Origin: an uncultured Pelagibacteraceae bacterium
GTDB lineage: Bacteria; Pseudomonadota; Alphaproteobacteria; Pelagibacterales; Pelagibacteraceae
Direction: 5' to 3'
Assembly: GCA_902557235.1 (NCBI GenBank)
Contig: CACDZR010000002.1
Location: 1-64,000 of the forward strand
Length of the DNA: 64,000 nucleotides
The notes under the pieces were generated by a model. That model did no database searches and had not been told where the DNA came from. It saw only the letters and a program-made list of their open reading frames with translations. This document shows positions 8,051-17,362 of this stretch, one piece after another. The position numbers and the translations under genes are program-made. Positions within the stretch are counted from its first letter, which is position 1. Every line of letters starts with the position of its first letter.

Positions 8051-9333
8051 TGATAATTTTAACAATGTTTATGGTCTTGTTACTCTTGTTGTCTATAAAT
8101 GTACCTATTGCGATTGGCCTTGCAGTAACAACTATTATTGCAATGGTAATGAAAACAGGCACAAGTTTTCTTATTGATACTGCAATCGTAATGTTTGATG
8201 GATCAATGAAGTTTCCATTGATTGCAATTCCACTATTTATTTTAGCTGGATCAATTATGAATAGCGCTGGTATTTCACGAAGATTAATAGCCTTTGCCTC
8301 AGCTCTTGTTGGATTTATTAAAGGTGGGTTGAGTATGATTAATATCGCAACCTCAATGTTTTTTGCTGAAATCTCTGGATCAGCAGTTGCTGATGTTGCT
8401 GCACTTGGTTCTATTTTAATTCCCGCAATGAAAAAGAAAGGATATCCAGGGGCATTTGCTGCTGCAGTGACTTCATCTTCAGCATCTTTAGCAATTATTA
8501 TTCCACCATCAATACCAATGATTGTTTATGCAGTTATGTCTCAAAGTTCAGTTGTTCAATTATTTGTGGCTGGAATTATTCCTGGAGTAATCGGTGGTTT
8601 CTTTTTAATGTTAGCTGCCTATGTAACAGCAAGAAAGAAAAATTTTCCTGTAGAAGAGACATTTAATATACCGAATGTTAAAAAAACTGCAAAAGATGCA
8701 GCTTTAGCTTTTCTATTACCAATAATTATTCTTGGAGGAATTTTTGGAGGTGTAGTAACAGCAACTGAAGGAGCTGGCTTAGCGGTGGTAGCATCTTTAG
8801 TAATAGGTTTTATTTATAAAGAAATAGATTTTAAAAGATTATATGAGTCAGCTTGCGAGGGAGCAATACAGACAGCATCCGTAATGTTATTAGTTGCAGC
8901 ATCTGTTTTATTGGGAGAGTTTTTAACAATTGAACAAATTCCACAAAAAGTTGCTGAATCAATTATTGACTTTACTAATAATAAATATGCAGTTTTAGGA
9001 ATATTAAATATATTTTTATTAATTATAGGTTTCTTTTTACACTCAGTTGCAGCAATAATCTTAACTGTACCAATAGTAATGCCATTAGTTAATGCAGTTG
9101 GTATTGATCCTGTTCATTTTGGAATAATTGTAACTTTAAATTTAGCTATAGGACAACAAACACCTCCGGTAGCAAGTGTATTAGTAACAGCTTGCTCGGT
9201 TGCAAAAGCAGATATTTGGGATGTAACAAGATCAAACATATCATTTATATGTGTGTTGTTAGTTTTATTACTTTTAGTAACTTATGTTCCAGCAATACCA
9301 ATGACACTAGTAGAATATTTTTATAGGAGTTAG
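8050..9333 (+). CDS. dctM: TRAP transporter large permease, DctM family
   Basis: DctM is the ion-driven permease subunit of the TRAP transporter and forms the translocation pathway in the inner membrane. The 427-residue protein is hydrophobic throughout, consistent with about 11-12 helices, and has the family-like IPLFILAGSIM segment (about residues 57-67) and a PPSIPMIVYAV segment near 154-164. Its start overlaps the dctQ stop by one base, and its own stop is followed directly by the next ATG. The receptor, DctQ, DctM and two CoA enzymes therefore appear to be one operon. Confidence 0.94.
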   Translation: MIILTMFMVLLLLLSINVPIAIGLAVTTIIAMVMKTGTSFLIDTAIVMFDGSMKFPLIAIPLFILAGSIMNSAGISRRLIAFASALVGFIKGGLSMINIATSMFFAEISGSAVADVAALGSILIPAMKKKGYPGAFAAAVTSSSASLAIIIPPSIPMIVYAVMSQSSVVQLFVAGIIPGVIGGFFLMLAAYVTARKKNFPVEETFNIPNVKKTAKDAALAFLLPIIILGGIFGGVVTATEGAGLAVVASLVIGFIYKEIDFKRLYESACEGAIQTASVMLLVAASVLLGEFLTIEQIPQKVAESIIDFTNNKYAVLGILNIFLLIIGFFLHSVAAIILTVPIVMPLVNAVGIDPVHFGIIVTLNLAIGQQTPPVASVLVTACSVAKADIWDVTRSNISFICVLLVLLLLVTYVPAIPMTLVEYFYRS

Positions 9334-10116
9334 ATGAGCAGTTTAGTTAAGCTAAATAAAATAAATAGTCATTTATCTGAAGTTATCATTAATAGACCAG
9401 AAAAATTAAATGCAATGACTAAACCAATGTGGATAGAACTTGGGAAAATTTTTAAGAAAATTTCAAAAGAAAAAAATCTTAGGTGCGTTATCATAAGAGG
9501 CGAAGGTGGAAAATCTTTTTCACCTGGGAATGACATTGGAGAATTTAAAAAAGAAAGATCGTCATCAAAATTAGCAAAATCATATGGTAAGTTTTTACAT
9601 GGAACTTTGGGATCAATTTTTAATTGTCCGGTACCTACAATTGCTATGATTGAGGGAATTTGCGTGGGAGGTGGTTTAGAAATAGCTGCTTGTTGTGATA
9701 TAAGAATTTGCGGAAAAAGCTCAAGATTTGGTATACCAATAAAAAGACTCGGTTTAACTATGGCTGCAAAAGAACTTGAAGTTCTTTTAAAAGCAACAAC
9801 TTATTCAACAGCTATGGAAATTTTATTCGAGGGAAGGGTATTTGACTCTCAAGAGGCTTTAGAAAAAAGATTAGTAAATAGAGTAGTTAATGATGAAGAC
9901 GTTAAGAAAGAAGCATATAAATCAGCTGAACTTATATGCGAAGGTGCACCTAAAGTAGCTAGATGGCACAAAGAGTTTGCGAGAAACATTTTAAAGAAAG
10001 GCAAAGTAACAGAAAAAATAAATAATCTTGGTTACAAATGCTATGATACTGAGGATTTTAAAATTGGATATCAATCATTCCTGAATAAAACTAAGCCAAA
10101 ATTTAAAAATAAATAA
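9334..10116 (+). CDS. Enoyl-CoA hydratase/isomerase family protein
   Basis: This is a crotonase-superfamily enzyme acting on acyl-CoA thioesters. The 260-residue chain contains the CoA/oxyanion motif near residues 63-72 (FSPGNDIGEF) and the GICVGGGLEIAACCDIR helix (about 108-125) that holds the second oxyanion NH. AGGAG at 9325-9329 precedes the ATG, which begins directly after the dctM stop. Pairing with a type III CoA-transferase resembles the CaiD/CaiB arrangement of carnitine metabolism, but that does not prove the same substrate. It likely hydrates or isomerises the CoA ester of the acid imported by the neighbouring TRAP system. Confidence 0.85.
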   Translation: MSSLVKLNKINSHLSEVIINRPEKLNAMTKPMWIELGKIFKKISKEKNLRCVIIRGEGGKSFSPGNDIGEFKKERSSSKLAKSYGKFLHGTLGSIFNCPVPTIAMIEGICVGGGLEIAACCDIRICGKSSRFGIPIKRLGLTMAAKELEVLLKATTYSTAMEILFEGRVFDSQEALEKRLVNRVVNDEDVKKEAYKSAELICEGAPKVARWHKEFARNILKKGKVTEKINNLGYKCYDTEDFKIGYQSFLNKTKPKFKNK

Positions 10117-10123
10117 ATAATAA

Positions 10124-11314
10124 ATGGCATCATTAAAAGGCATTCGAGTATTAGAGATGGCTCAAATAATGGCTGGTCCTACCTGCGGATTATTATTAGC
10201 AGATCTAGGAGCCGAAGTTATTAAAATAGAAAAAACTCCAGGAGGTGACGATACTAGAAATTTCCTTCCTCCAGATGTCAATGGAGTATCAGCAGCATAC
10301 TTAATGATGAATAGAAATAAAAAAGGTATCGCTTTAAATTTAAAAGATAAAGAAGGAATTGAAATTTTTAAGACAATGATAAAAAATTCTGATGTAGTTT
10401 TAGAAAATTTTAGAAAAGGAACATTAGAAAAACTAGGTATTGGTTATGATACAATGTCAAAGATTAATCCTAAAATTATTTTATGTGAAATTTCTGGATA
10501 CGGGAGAACAGGTCCCTATGCAAATAAAGGAGGATTTGATTTAGTAGCACAAGGTATGAGTGGTTTAATGAGTATTACTGGTGAAGATAAAAATAAACCA
10601 CCAATGAAAGTAGGAGCGCCACTTACAGATATCACTGCAGGATTACTTGCTGCAAGCGGTATTTTAGCTGCTTTAATTCATAGAGAGAAAACTGGTGAAG
10701 GTCAAAAAGTTGATACATCTTTGTATGAAGCAGGTATAGTTCATACTTATTGGCAATCTGCAATTGCTGGTGCAACTGGTGTATCTCCAGGTCCTCTTGG
10801 ATCAGCTCATCCTTTAACTGCACCTTATCAAGCGTTTAAAACAAAAGATAAATGGATAACTATTGGTGCATCAAATCAGAATACATGGCTTATGTTATTA
10901 AAGGCAATCAATCGTCTAGATCTTAATGAGGATGAAAAGTTTTCAACTAACTCGAGTAGAAAAGAAAATTTGAATGAACTTGTAGAAATACTCAATAAAG
11001 AATTTATAAAAAAACCTTCTCAAGAATGGTTGAAAATATTTGATGAGAATGGTTTGCCATGTGGTCCTATAAATTCAATTACTGACATGTTTAAAGACCC
11101 TCAAACTATTGAAAGAGAGATGATTATTGAGGTAAACAACAAAAAAGCTGGAACAAGCAAAGCTGTTGGAATGCCAATTAAATTTTCTAAAAGCAAAACT
11201 GAAAAATCTAAAGGTGCACCAGATTTAGGTGAGCATACTAGAGAAGTAATGAAAAATTTTGGCTATAAAGATGAAGATATAGATGAGCTCTATAACAAAA
11301 AAATAATTCTTTAA
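10124..11314 (+). CDS. Type III CoA-transferase (CaiB/BaiF/Frc family)
   Basis: Type III CoA-transferases move CoA from a donor thioester to a free carboxylate. The 396-residue protein starts with the family's GIRVLEMAQIMAGPTCG and LLADLGAEVIKIE segments. Asp169 in GAPLTDITAG matches the catalytic aspartate of formyl-CoA transferase. It lies 7 bp after the hydratase gene. Together they imply that an imported acid is activated and then hydrated or isomerised. The gene ends convergently with a minus-strand dehydrogenase, with a 4-bp overlap of the stops. The exact donor and acceptor cannot be assigned. Confidence 0.88.
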   Translation: MASLKGIRVLEMAQIMAGPTCGLLLADLGAEVIKIEKTPGGDDTRNFLPPDVNGVSAAYLMMNRNKKGIALNLKDKEGIEIFKTMIKNSDVVLENFRKGTLEKLGIGYDTMSKINPKIILCEISGYGRTGPYANKGGFDLVAQGMSGLMSITGEDKNKPPMKVGAPLTDITAGLLAASGILAALIHREKTGEGQKVDTSLYEAGIVHTYWQSAIAGATGVSPGPLGSAHPLTAPYQAFKTKDKWITIGASNQNTWLMLLKAINRLDLNEDEKFSTNSSRKENLNELVEILNKEFIKKPSQEWLKIFDENGLPCGPINSITDMFKDPQTIEREMIIEVNNKKAGTSKAVGMPIKFSKSKTEKSKGAPDLGEHTREVMKNFGYKDEDIDELYNKKIIL

Positions 11315-14214
11315 TTTACAGTCTCAAAAATTTTAAACAATAATTCTGAAATATGTTTACCTTTTTTTTCTGATAAATCAGATATTTGATGTCTACAGCT
11401 TGTACCATTTGCAACAATGAAATCATTTTCATTACTACTATTAATTGCAGGTATTAAAGATAGATTAGCCATTTTTTTTGAAGTTTCGTAAGTTTTACTA
11501 TCATAGCCAAAAGAACCTGCCATCCCACAACAACTAGAGTCTATCATCTTATTATTTATATTTAGCTCAGATAAAAGATCTTTAAGTCCTTTCATTCTAT
11601 CTTGAGACTTTTGGTGACAATGTCCATGAATCAAAACATTTTGACTAAAACTATTTGATTTAACATTTTTATCTTTTTTAATTTGTTCTAAAATAAACTC
11701 CTCTAGTAAATAAAATCTGTTTTTTATTTTATCTCTATTTTTTATACCCTTAAGTGATTGATACTCATCATTAAAAGTAAGCAAACAAGACGGTTCAATA
11801 CCTACAATAGGTAATTCAAAATAGTTATTTTTTATAATGTAGTCATTAAATCTATTCAATTCTTCTGCAGCCTTATCTAGTTGACCATACGATATATAAG
11901 TTCTTCCACAACAGAGTGGTCTATCAAGTTTATCACTACCAAAACTTGGGACCACTGCTTGATAACCAAATTTATTTAATACTTTAATTGTATAGACCAA
12001 ATTTTCATTCTCAAAATTTATATTAAAGGTATCTGCAAATAAAATTACTTTATTTTCTGAAATTTCTTGATTGTTATATATATCTTTTAAAGCCTTTTGA
12101 TTTTGGACTTCAGGCAGGCTTCTTTCAGTTGCAAAACCAAATTTTTTAATAATGTTAGAAATAACTGGAAAATTTTTAATTTTATTAATTATTGGATTTA
12201 TGATTTTATATAACCAAATCAGCCTAGGCATATCAGAGATAATCTTATCTTTAATTCTCATACTAAATTTTTTGTAATAATGAGAGAGAAATTCACTTTT
12301 CATCTTAGCCATATCCACAGACATTGGACATTCTCTTTGACAAGCTTTACAGCTCACACAAAGCTCCATTGTTTCATACATTTCTTTAGATGCAAAAGAT
12401 CCTTCTGGTAATTGATTAGAAAGTGCAAGTCTTAATGTGTTTGCTCTTCCTCTAACTAAATCTTTTTCTTCTTTCGTTACTCTGTATGAAGGGCACATCA
12501 CTCCTGAATCTAATTTTCTGCATGCACCATTGTTATTACACATTTCAATAGCATCTGAAAATTGACCCCAGTTAGACCAGTCATAATGAGTACTTATATT
12601 TTCTGTTTGATAATCTGATTTATATCTCATCAATGATCTATCGTTTGATTTAAAGGGTCTTACAATTTTACCTGGATTTAATAAATTTTTATTATCAAAA
12701 GTATCCTTAATTTCTTCGAATGCGTTTGTAATATTCTTTCCAAACATCATCTCATGAAACTCTGATCTAACTATCCCATCTCCGTGTTCACCTGAATGAG
12801 AACCTTTGTAATCTTTAACCATTTCAAAAGTCTCTTCAGAAATAGATCTCATATTTTTAATGTCCTGATCAGACTTCATGTTCAAAACTGGTCTTACATG
12901 AAGTGTTCCAACTGATGCATGAGCGTAAAACATTCCACTTGTATTATACTTTTTGAATATTTCATTTAATCTCGCAGTGTATTCTGCCAAGTGGTCTAAA
13001 GAAACTGCACAATCCTCTATAAATGCAACTGGCTTTTTATCTCCCTTCATTGACATCAAGATATTTAATCCAGCTTTTCTAATCTCAAAAACTTCTTTTT
13101 GCTCTGATAAATCTGTAAAAAAAGAAAATTGATTTTTATTATTTTGATTAAGAACTAAATATTCAAGGTCTTTTATTTTTTTCTCATAAATATTTTGATC
13201 CGTGTCGATAAATTCAACCATCAAAACTGCCTCTGGGTTACCTTTTATATATTTCTTAATACCACCAGCATACATTGGAATTTCTTTTGCTAGATTTAAT
13301 AAATTTTGATCCATTAATTCGACACAAGTTGGATTCAATTTAACGATCTCTTTTGTTAATTCCATAGCTTGATGAAAGTTATCAAAATAACAAACACCTA
13401 AAATTTTGTTTTTAGGTATTTCAGATAACTTTAATTTTATTTTATTAAAAAGTGATAATGTTCCTTCAGAACCGACTAATAGATTTGATGAATTAAATCC
13501 ATTCGGATCTATTAAATCAATGTTATATCCACCAACTCTTCTTTGAGTAGTTGGCCAATTTTCATCAATATCTTCACTAACTTTTTGTCTTAAATGTAAA
13601 AACTTATCAATAATCTTATAAAAACGATCTTGATTATTAGTCGTTGCTAGATAGTTTTTATTAATTTGATCGAAAGTATGGATTGAACCATCATCTAAAA
13701 TTGCTTCTATAGCTAGTACATTGTGAACCATATTTCCATAATACAAAGATCTTGATCCACATGAATTATTTGCAGACATACCCCCAATTGTTGCCCTACT
13801 ACTTGTAGATACATCTACAGGAAACCATAGACCATGCGGTCTAAGAAATGAATTTAAATGATCCAATACAACGCCTGGCTGAACCCAGACATATTTTTCT
13901 TCTACATTGAGTTCTAATATTTTGTTTTGATGTTTTGAGTAATCAAGAACTACACTTTCACCTACAGTTTGACCGCATTGAGAACTTCCACCGCCTCTAG
14001 CTAGAAGAGGAATAGAATTTTTTTGAGAATATTCCATTAGGTTTAAAACATCATTTGTATTTTTTGGAAGAACCACACCAAGAGGTTTGATTTGATAAAC
14101 TGATGCATCTGTACTGTATCGACCTCGAGAAAATTCATCAAATAAAGTCTTTCCGTCAACTTTATTACTAATTTCTTTTTCTATTTTTTGTAACTGATTT
14201 GAACTAAACCGCAT
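11311..14214 (-). CDS. FAD-linked/4Fe-4S D-2-hydroxyacid dehydrogenase (YdiJ-like)
   Basis: This 967-residue fused protein has an FAD-binding PCMH domain (about 45-220, with ARGGGSSQCGQT and ATIGGMSANNSCG), an FAD-oxidase C-terminal domain with GEHGDGIVRSEFH (about 465-480), a ferredoxin-like 4Fe-4S segment (CVSCKACQRECP near 620) and C-terminal cysteine-rich CCG motifs (CCGRTY, SSCCGMAG). The arrangement matches the D-lactate/D-2-hydroxyglutarate dehydrogenase group that passes electrons to the respiratory chain. It is transcribed with the enolase-superfamily gene upstream (17 bp gap). A D-2-hydroxyacid substrate is likely; lactate, 2-hydroxyglutarate and other hydroxyacids cannot be separated by eye. 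Confidence 0.88.
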   Translation of the reverse strand: MRFSSNQLQKIEKEISNKVDGKTLFDEFSRGRYSTDASVYQIKPLGVVLPKNTNDVLNLMEYSQKNSIPLLARGGGSSQCGQTVGESVVLDYSKHQNKILELNVEEKYVWVQPGVVLDHLNSFLRPHGLWFPVDVSTSSRATIGGMSANNSCGSRSLYYGNMVHNVLAIEAILDDGSIHTFDQINKNYLATTNNQDRFYKIIDKFLHLRQKVSEDIDENWPTTQRRVGGYNIDLIDPNGFNSSNLLVGSEGTLSLFNKIKLKLSEIPKNKILGVCYFDNFHQAMELTKEIVKLNPTCVELMDQNLLNLAKEIPMYAGGIKKYIKGNPEAVLMVEFIDTDQNIYEKKIKDLEYLVLNQNNKNQFSFFTDLSEQKEVFEIRKAGLNILMSMKGDKKPVAFIEDCAVSLDHLAEYTARLNEIFKKYNTSGMFYAHASVGTLHVRPVLNMKSDQDIKNMRSISEETFEMVKDYKGSHSGEHGDGIVRSEFHEMMFGKNITNAFEEIKDTFDNKNLLNPGKIVRPFKSNDRSLMRYKSDYQTENISTHYDWSNWGQFSDAIEMCNNNGACRKLDSGVMCPSYRVTKEEKDLVRGRANTLRLALSNQLPEGSFASKEMYETMELCVSCKACQRECPMSVDMAKMKSEFLSHYYKKFSMRIKDKIISDMPRLIWLYKIINPIINKIKNFPVISNIIKKFGFATERSLPEVQNQKALKDIYNNQEISENKVILFADTFNINFENENLVYTIKVLNKFGYQAVVPSFGSDKLDRPLCCGRTYISYGQLDKAAEELNRFNDYIIKNNYFELPIVGIEPSCLLTFNDEYQSLKGIKNRDKIKNRFYLLEEFILEQIKKDKNVKSNSFSQNVLIHGHCHQKSQDRMKGLKDLLSELNINNKMIDSSCCGMAGSFGYDSKTYETSKKMANLSLIPAINSSNENDFIVANGTSCRHQISDLSEKKGKHISELLFKIFETVN

Positions 14215-14231
14215 AAAACTTAATTAAAGGT

Positions 14232-15386
14232 TTATTTATTTTTGTAAACTAGTTTACCGAACTTTTTTAACGCGGTTTCTGAAATTTCTAATCCTAATCC
14301 AGGATTTTCATTGAGATGTATCCAGCCATTACTCATTTTATGGGGATTTTCAAATAATTGAGCTTGAAGAGGATCTCTTTCATCATCAAATGACTCAACT
14401 ATTCTTCCCGATGGTGATGATGCAACCAAAGGAGCATGTATATAACAATCATGATGTGGAGCTATATCTAAATGATTTAATTCACATAAAGCAGATAGTT
14501 TTTTTCCATTTGTAAAACCACCAAACATAGTGCAATCGAATTGTAAAATTTGTATAGCATTTTCCTCAATCATCGATCTACACCCGTAAATCGTGATTTC
14601 ACTTTCTCCTCCAGATAATGGAATTTTTGTTTGTTGGGATAAAAGTTTTAAATTTCTTCTGTCATCTTCCCATCTCACTGGCTCTTCTATCCAAGTTGGA
14701 TTAAATCTTCCAAATTCTTTTACACCTTCAATAGCTGTTTTTAGGTCCCATGCTCTATTAACGTCTATCATTAGATCTTTATCGTCACCAATTTCTTGTC
14801 GAATTATCTCTAATCTTTTTGCGTCTTCTTTAATACTTAATCCACCCACTTTTACCTTAAAGCTTTGATGACCAATTTTAATTAATTTTTGTAATTCATT
14901 TCTAAGTTCTTTTTCGTCTTTACCATCTCTGTAATAAGCACATGTTACATATACTGGGATTTTATTTCTGAAACCTCCAAATAACTTATAAAGTGGAATT
15001 TTAGAGGCTTTACCTATTAAATCCCAGCAGGCAATATCTAAAGCTGCAGAAATTCTGATTAAAGCTTCTCTACTCCAACCTTTTTCATTACTTTGGCGTG
15101 TATCTGTTAATTTAAAAATTTTTTCATATATTTTTTCTGGACAAAAAGGATCTTCCCCAATTATCAAATCTTGTAATCCATTAGAGAAAGGTTTGATAAT
15201 TGGTTTGATATCTGTATAGCTTGTCGCTAGTCCAAAACCAGAATTACCATCTTTAGTTTTAATTTTTATCAATAATTCATTTGCAGTTGGAACTATAAAA
15301 TGGCTTACCCAATGAGGATTAACTTCATCAGGGTTATTTAAAACATAAACTTCTAAAGTCTCGATTAAATTACTACTATTTGTCAT
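14232..15386 (-). CDS. Mandelate-racemase-type enolase superfamily enzyme
   Basis: The protein (384 residues) abstracts the alpha proton of a carboxylate held on magnesium. Metal ligands D208, E234 and E261 and the bases K179 (in KVKV) and H311 with D284 reproduce the mandelate racemase set: the spacings K-D 29, D-E 26, E-H 50 and D-H 27 agree with that enzyme. So it is in the KxK/His-Asp subgroup, which includes racemases and sugar-acid dehydratases. It shares a unit with the FAD dehydrogenase and is divergent from the aminotransferase. A sugar-acid or hydroxyacid dehydratase or racemase is the best guess; the specific substrate is unknown. Confidence 0.85.
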   Translation of the reverse strand: MTNSSNLIETLEVYVLNNPDEVNPHWVSHFIVPTANELLIKIKTKDGNSGFGLATSYTDIKPIIKPFSNGLQDLIIGEDPFCPEKIYEKIFKLTDTRQSNEKGWSREALIRISAALDIACWDLIGKASKIPLYKLFGGFRNKIPVYVTCAYYRDGKDEKELRNELQKLIKIGHQSFKVKVGGLSIKEDAKRLEIIRQEIGDDKDLMIDVNRAWDLKTAIEGVKEFGRFNPTWIEEPVRWEDDRRNLKLLSQQTKIPLSGGESEITIYGCRSMIEENAIQILQFDCTMFGGFTNGKKLSALCELNHLDIAPHHDCYIHAPLVASSPSGRIVESFDDERDPLQAQLFENPHKMSNGWIHLNENPGLGLEISETALKKFGKLVYKNK

Positions 15387-15431
15387 ACATTATAAGTTTG
15401 ATTATGTAATTTCTTTAGCATATACAGCAGA

Positions 15432-16604
15432 ATGGCAATTTCAAACAATATAAGACCGGGTCGACATTTTTTGCAGATACCAGGTCCAACAAACGTTCCT
15501 GATAGAGTTTTAAGAGCAATGGATTATCCAACAATAGATCATAGAGGCCCTGATTTTGCGGAACTTGGTTTGAGAGTTTTAGATAGAATAAAATTAATTT
15601 TTAAAACTTCTGAGCCTGTAATAATATTTCCTGCATCGGGTACAGGTGCTTGGGAAGCAGCTATAGTAAACACTTTAAGTGCTGGTGATAAAATTCTAAT
15701 GTTTGAAACAGGACATTTTTCCACTCTCTGGTATGATATTGCAGAAAAATTTAAACTAGAAATTGATTTTGTAAAAGGTGACTGGAGAACGGGAGTTGAC
15801 CCAAATATTGTTGAACAAAAATTAAAAGAAGATAAAGAAAAAAAAATTAAAGCTGTTTGTGCAGTTCACAATGAAACATCTACAGGAGTAACAAGTAGAA
15901 TTGGTAAAATAAGAAAAGCAATGGATAACGCTGAACATCCTGCTTTATTATTTGTTGATACAATTTCTTCACTTGGTTCAATAGACTATAGACATGAAGA
16001 ATGGAAAGTTGATGTAACAGTTGGTGGATCTCAAAAAGGATTATTATTACCTCCAGGACTTTCCTTTAATGCAATAAGTTCAAAAGCACTTAAGGCTTAT
16101 GAAAGTTCTGATTTACCGAAATCATATTGGGACTGGAAACCAATGTTAGAAAATAATAAAAAAGGGTATTTCCCATATACACCAGCAACAAATTTATTAT
16201 ATGGATTAGATGAAGCAATAAATATGTTGACTGAGGAGGGATTAGAAAATGTTTTTATAAGACACAAAAGATTTGCAGAAGCTACTAGAATTGCAGTAAA
16301 AGCTTGGGGCTTAGAAATTCTTTGCAAAAATCCAGAGGAATATTCTGACTCATTAACAGCTGTGATGGTTCCAGATGGACATGACGCAGACTCTTTAAGA
16401 AAAATAATTTTAGATCATTACAACATGTCTTTAGGAACAGGCTTAGCAAAGGTTGCAGGTAAAATTTTTAGAATTGGACACTTAGGAGATTTTAACGAAT
16501 TGATGTTAGCTGGAACTTTAGCTGGTGTTGAAATGGGATTAATGAAGTCAAAGATACCTTACAAAAAAGGTGGAATACTTAAAGCACTTGATTATCTTTG
16601 TTAA
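15432..16604 (+). CDS. sgaA: Serine-glyoxylate aminotransferase (class V, PLP)
   Basis: The 390-residue protein is a class V aminotransferase that would convert serine and glyoxylate to hydroxypyruvate and glycine. The N-terminus shows HFLQIPGPTNVPDRVL and the PLP lysine is K202 in GGSQKGLLLPPGLSF, a motif particular to the serine/alanine-glyoxylate group. The gene is divergent from the enolase-superfamily gene with a 45-bp gap that must hold both promoters, and it is followed by tRNA genes after 105 bp. It would link glyoxylate disposal to glycine and serine pools. Alanine as amino donor is also possible. Confidence 0.88.
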   Translation: MAISNNIRPGRHFLQIPGPTNVPDRVLRAMDYPTIDHRGPDFAELGLRVLDRIKLIFKTSEPVIIFPASGTGAWEAAIVNTLSAGDKILMFETGHFSTLWYDIAEKFKLEIDFVKGDWRTGVDPNIVEQKLKEDKEKKIKAVCAVHNETSTGVTSRIGKIRKAMDNAEHPALLFVDTISSLGSIDYRHEEWKVDVTVGGSQKGLLLPPGLSFNAISSKALKAYESSDLPKSYWDWKPMLENNKKGYFPYTPATNLLYGLDEAINMLTEEGLENVFIRHKRFAEATRIAVKAWGLEILCKNPEEYSDSLTAVMVPDGHDADSLRKIILDHYNMSLGTGLAKVAGKIFRIGHLGDFNELMLAGTLAGVEMGLMKSKIPYKKGGILKALDYLC

Positions 16605-16663
16605 CTTATAAAAGATTTTTAATAAAAATTATTTTTAGGCCATTTTTTCTATAGTAATAGAAC

Positions 16664-16691
16664 TTGACGTTATTTTATCAAAAGATATAAA
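16664..16691 (+). promoter_or_regulatory. Sigma-70-type promoter of the tRNA-Val/tRNA-Asp pair
   Basis: TTGACG (16664-16669) and TATAAA (16686-16691) are spaced by 16 bp, a good sigma-70 match. The expected transcription start, near 16698, is about 12 nt before tRNA-Val. The transcript may read on into the nuo operon. Confidence 0.7.
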
Positions 16692-16709
16692 TCATCCTAT
16701 TTTGGTTAT

Positions 16710-16785
16710 GGGCGGTTAGCTCAGTTGGTAGAGCATCTCGTTTACACCGAGGGGGTCAAAGGTTCGAGTCCTTTACTGCCCACCA
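16710..16785 (+). tRNA. tRNA-Val (anticodon UAC)
   Basis: The acceptor GGGCGGT (16710-16716) pairs with ACTGCCC (16775-16781), followed by discriminator A and an encoded CCA. The anticodon arm TCTCG/CGAGG has loop TTTACAC, giving TAC at 16743-16745. D-arm TTAGCTCAGTTGGTAGAGC and T-arm GGTTCGAGTCC are standard. The tRNA is 76 nt including CCA and is 14 nt before tRNA-Asp. Confidence 0.96.
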
Positions 16786-16799
16786 AAAGAATCAAAAGT

Positions 16800-16876
16800 G
16801 GGGGTGTAGCTCAGTTGGTTAGAGCGATCGCCTGTCACGCGATAGGTCGAGGGTTCGAGTCCCTTCACTCCCGCCA
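16800..16876 (+). tRNA. tRNA-Asp (anticodon GUC)
   Basis: The acceptor GGGGGTG (16800-16806) pairs with CACTCCC (16866-16872) with one G-U pair, then discriminator G and encoded CCA (16874-16876). The anticodon stem ATCGC/GCGAT encloses CTGTCAC, giving GTC at 16834-16836. It forms a two-tRNA unit with the preceding tRNA-Val. The following 106-bp spacer carries a Fur-type palindrome. Confidence 0.96.
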
Positions 16877-16893
16877 CTTTGAATGTTTACCAC

Positions 16894-16908
16894 TGATAAT
16901 CATTATCA
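16894..16908 (+). promoter_or_regulatory. Perfect Fur-type 7-1-7 box upstream of nuoA
   Basis: TGATAAT-C-ATTATCA is a flawless 15-bp palindrome and identical to the known 7-1-7 Fur consensus (TGATAATNATTATCA). It lies 17 bp after tRNA-Asp and 74 bp before the nuoA ATG, where a promoter for complex I is expected. A Fur-family repressor or activator (Fur, Mur, Zur or Irr type) is the likely ligand; which one is not shown by the window. Confidence 0.65.
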
Positions 16909-16982
16909 AATTTACTGTATATTTTGAATAATGTGACCTAACACCACTTCATCTAGGTTTAAAAAATGATATATATTCCACC

Positions 16983-17351
16983 ATGACTGCAGAATTTTTA
17001 AAGGATTATTTACCTATAATATTGTTCCTGATTATTGCATTAGGATTAAGTTGTGCATTTATAGTAATTAATTTTATTCTATCTCCAAAAAATCCGGATC
17101 CAGAAAAGTTATCAGCTTATGAATGTGGATTTGAACCATTTCAAGACTCAAGAATGGAATTTGATGTTCGTTTTTATTTGGTTGCAATACTTTTTATAAT
17201 TTTTGATCTTGAAATAGCATTTTTATTTCCGTGGGCAATTTCTTTAGGAAATATAGGAATTTTAGGTTTTTCCTCAATGATGATTTTCTTATTCATACTT
17301 ACGATTGGATTTATTTATGAATGGAAAAAAGGCGCTTTAGACTGGGAATAA
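16983..17351 (+). CDS. nuoA: NADH-quinone oxidoreductase subunit A
   Basis: NuoA is a small membrane subunit of proton-pumping complex I near the quinone channel. The 122-residue protein has three predicted helices (about 10-32, 62-82 and 88-110). The conserved loop after helix 1 includes [24 protein letters not shown]-like residues with the key ECG motif (about 46-48), which lies near the quinone site. It opens a 14-gene operon whose upstream spacer holds a Fur-type palindrome. There is no clear Shine-Dalgarno before the ATG. nuoB follows after 11 bp. Confidence 0.97.
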   Translation: MTAEFLKDYLPIILFLIIALGLSCAFIVINFILSPKNPDPEKLSAYECGFEPFQDSRMEFDVRFYLVAILFIIFDLEIAFLFPWAISLGNIGILGFSSMMIFLFILTIGFIYEWKKGALDWE

Positions 17352-17362
17352 AATTTTTTTAA

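Noticed and set aside
16725-16931. Open reading frame of 68 codons on the plus strand
   Set aside because: It runs through tRNA-Val and tRNA-Asp and is explained by their sequence.
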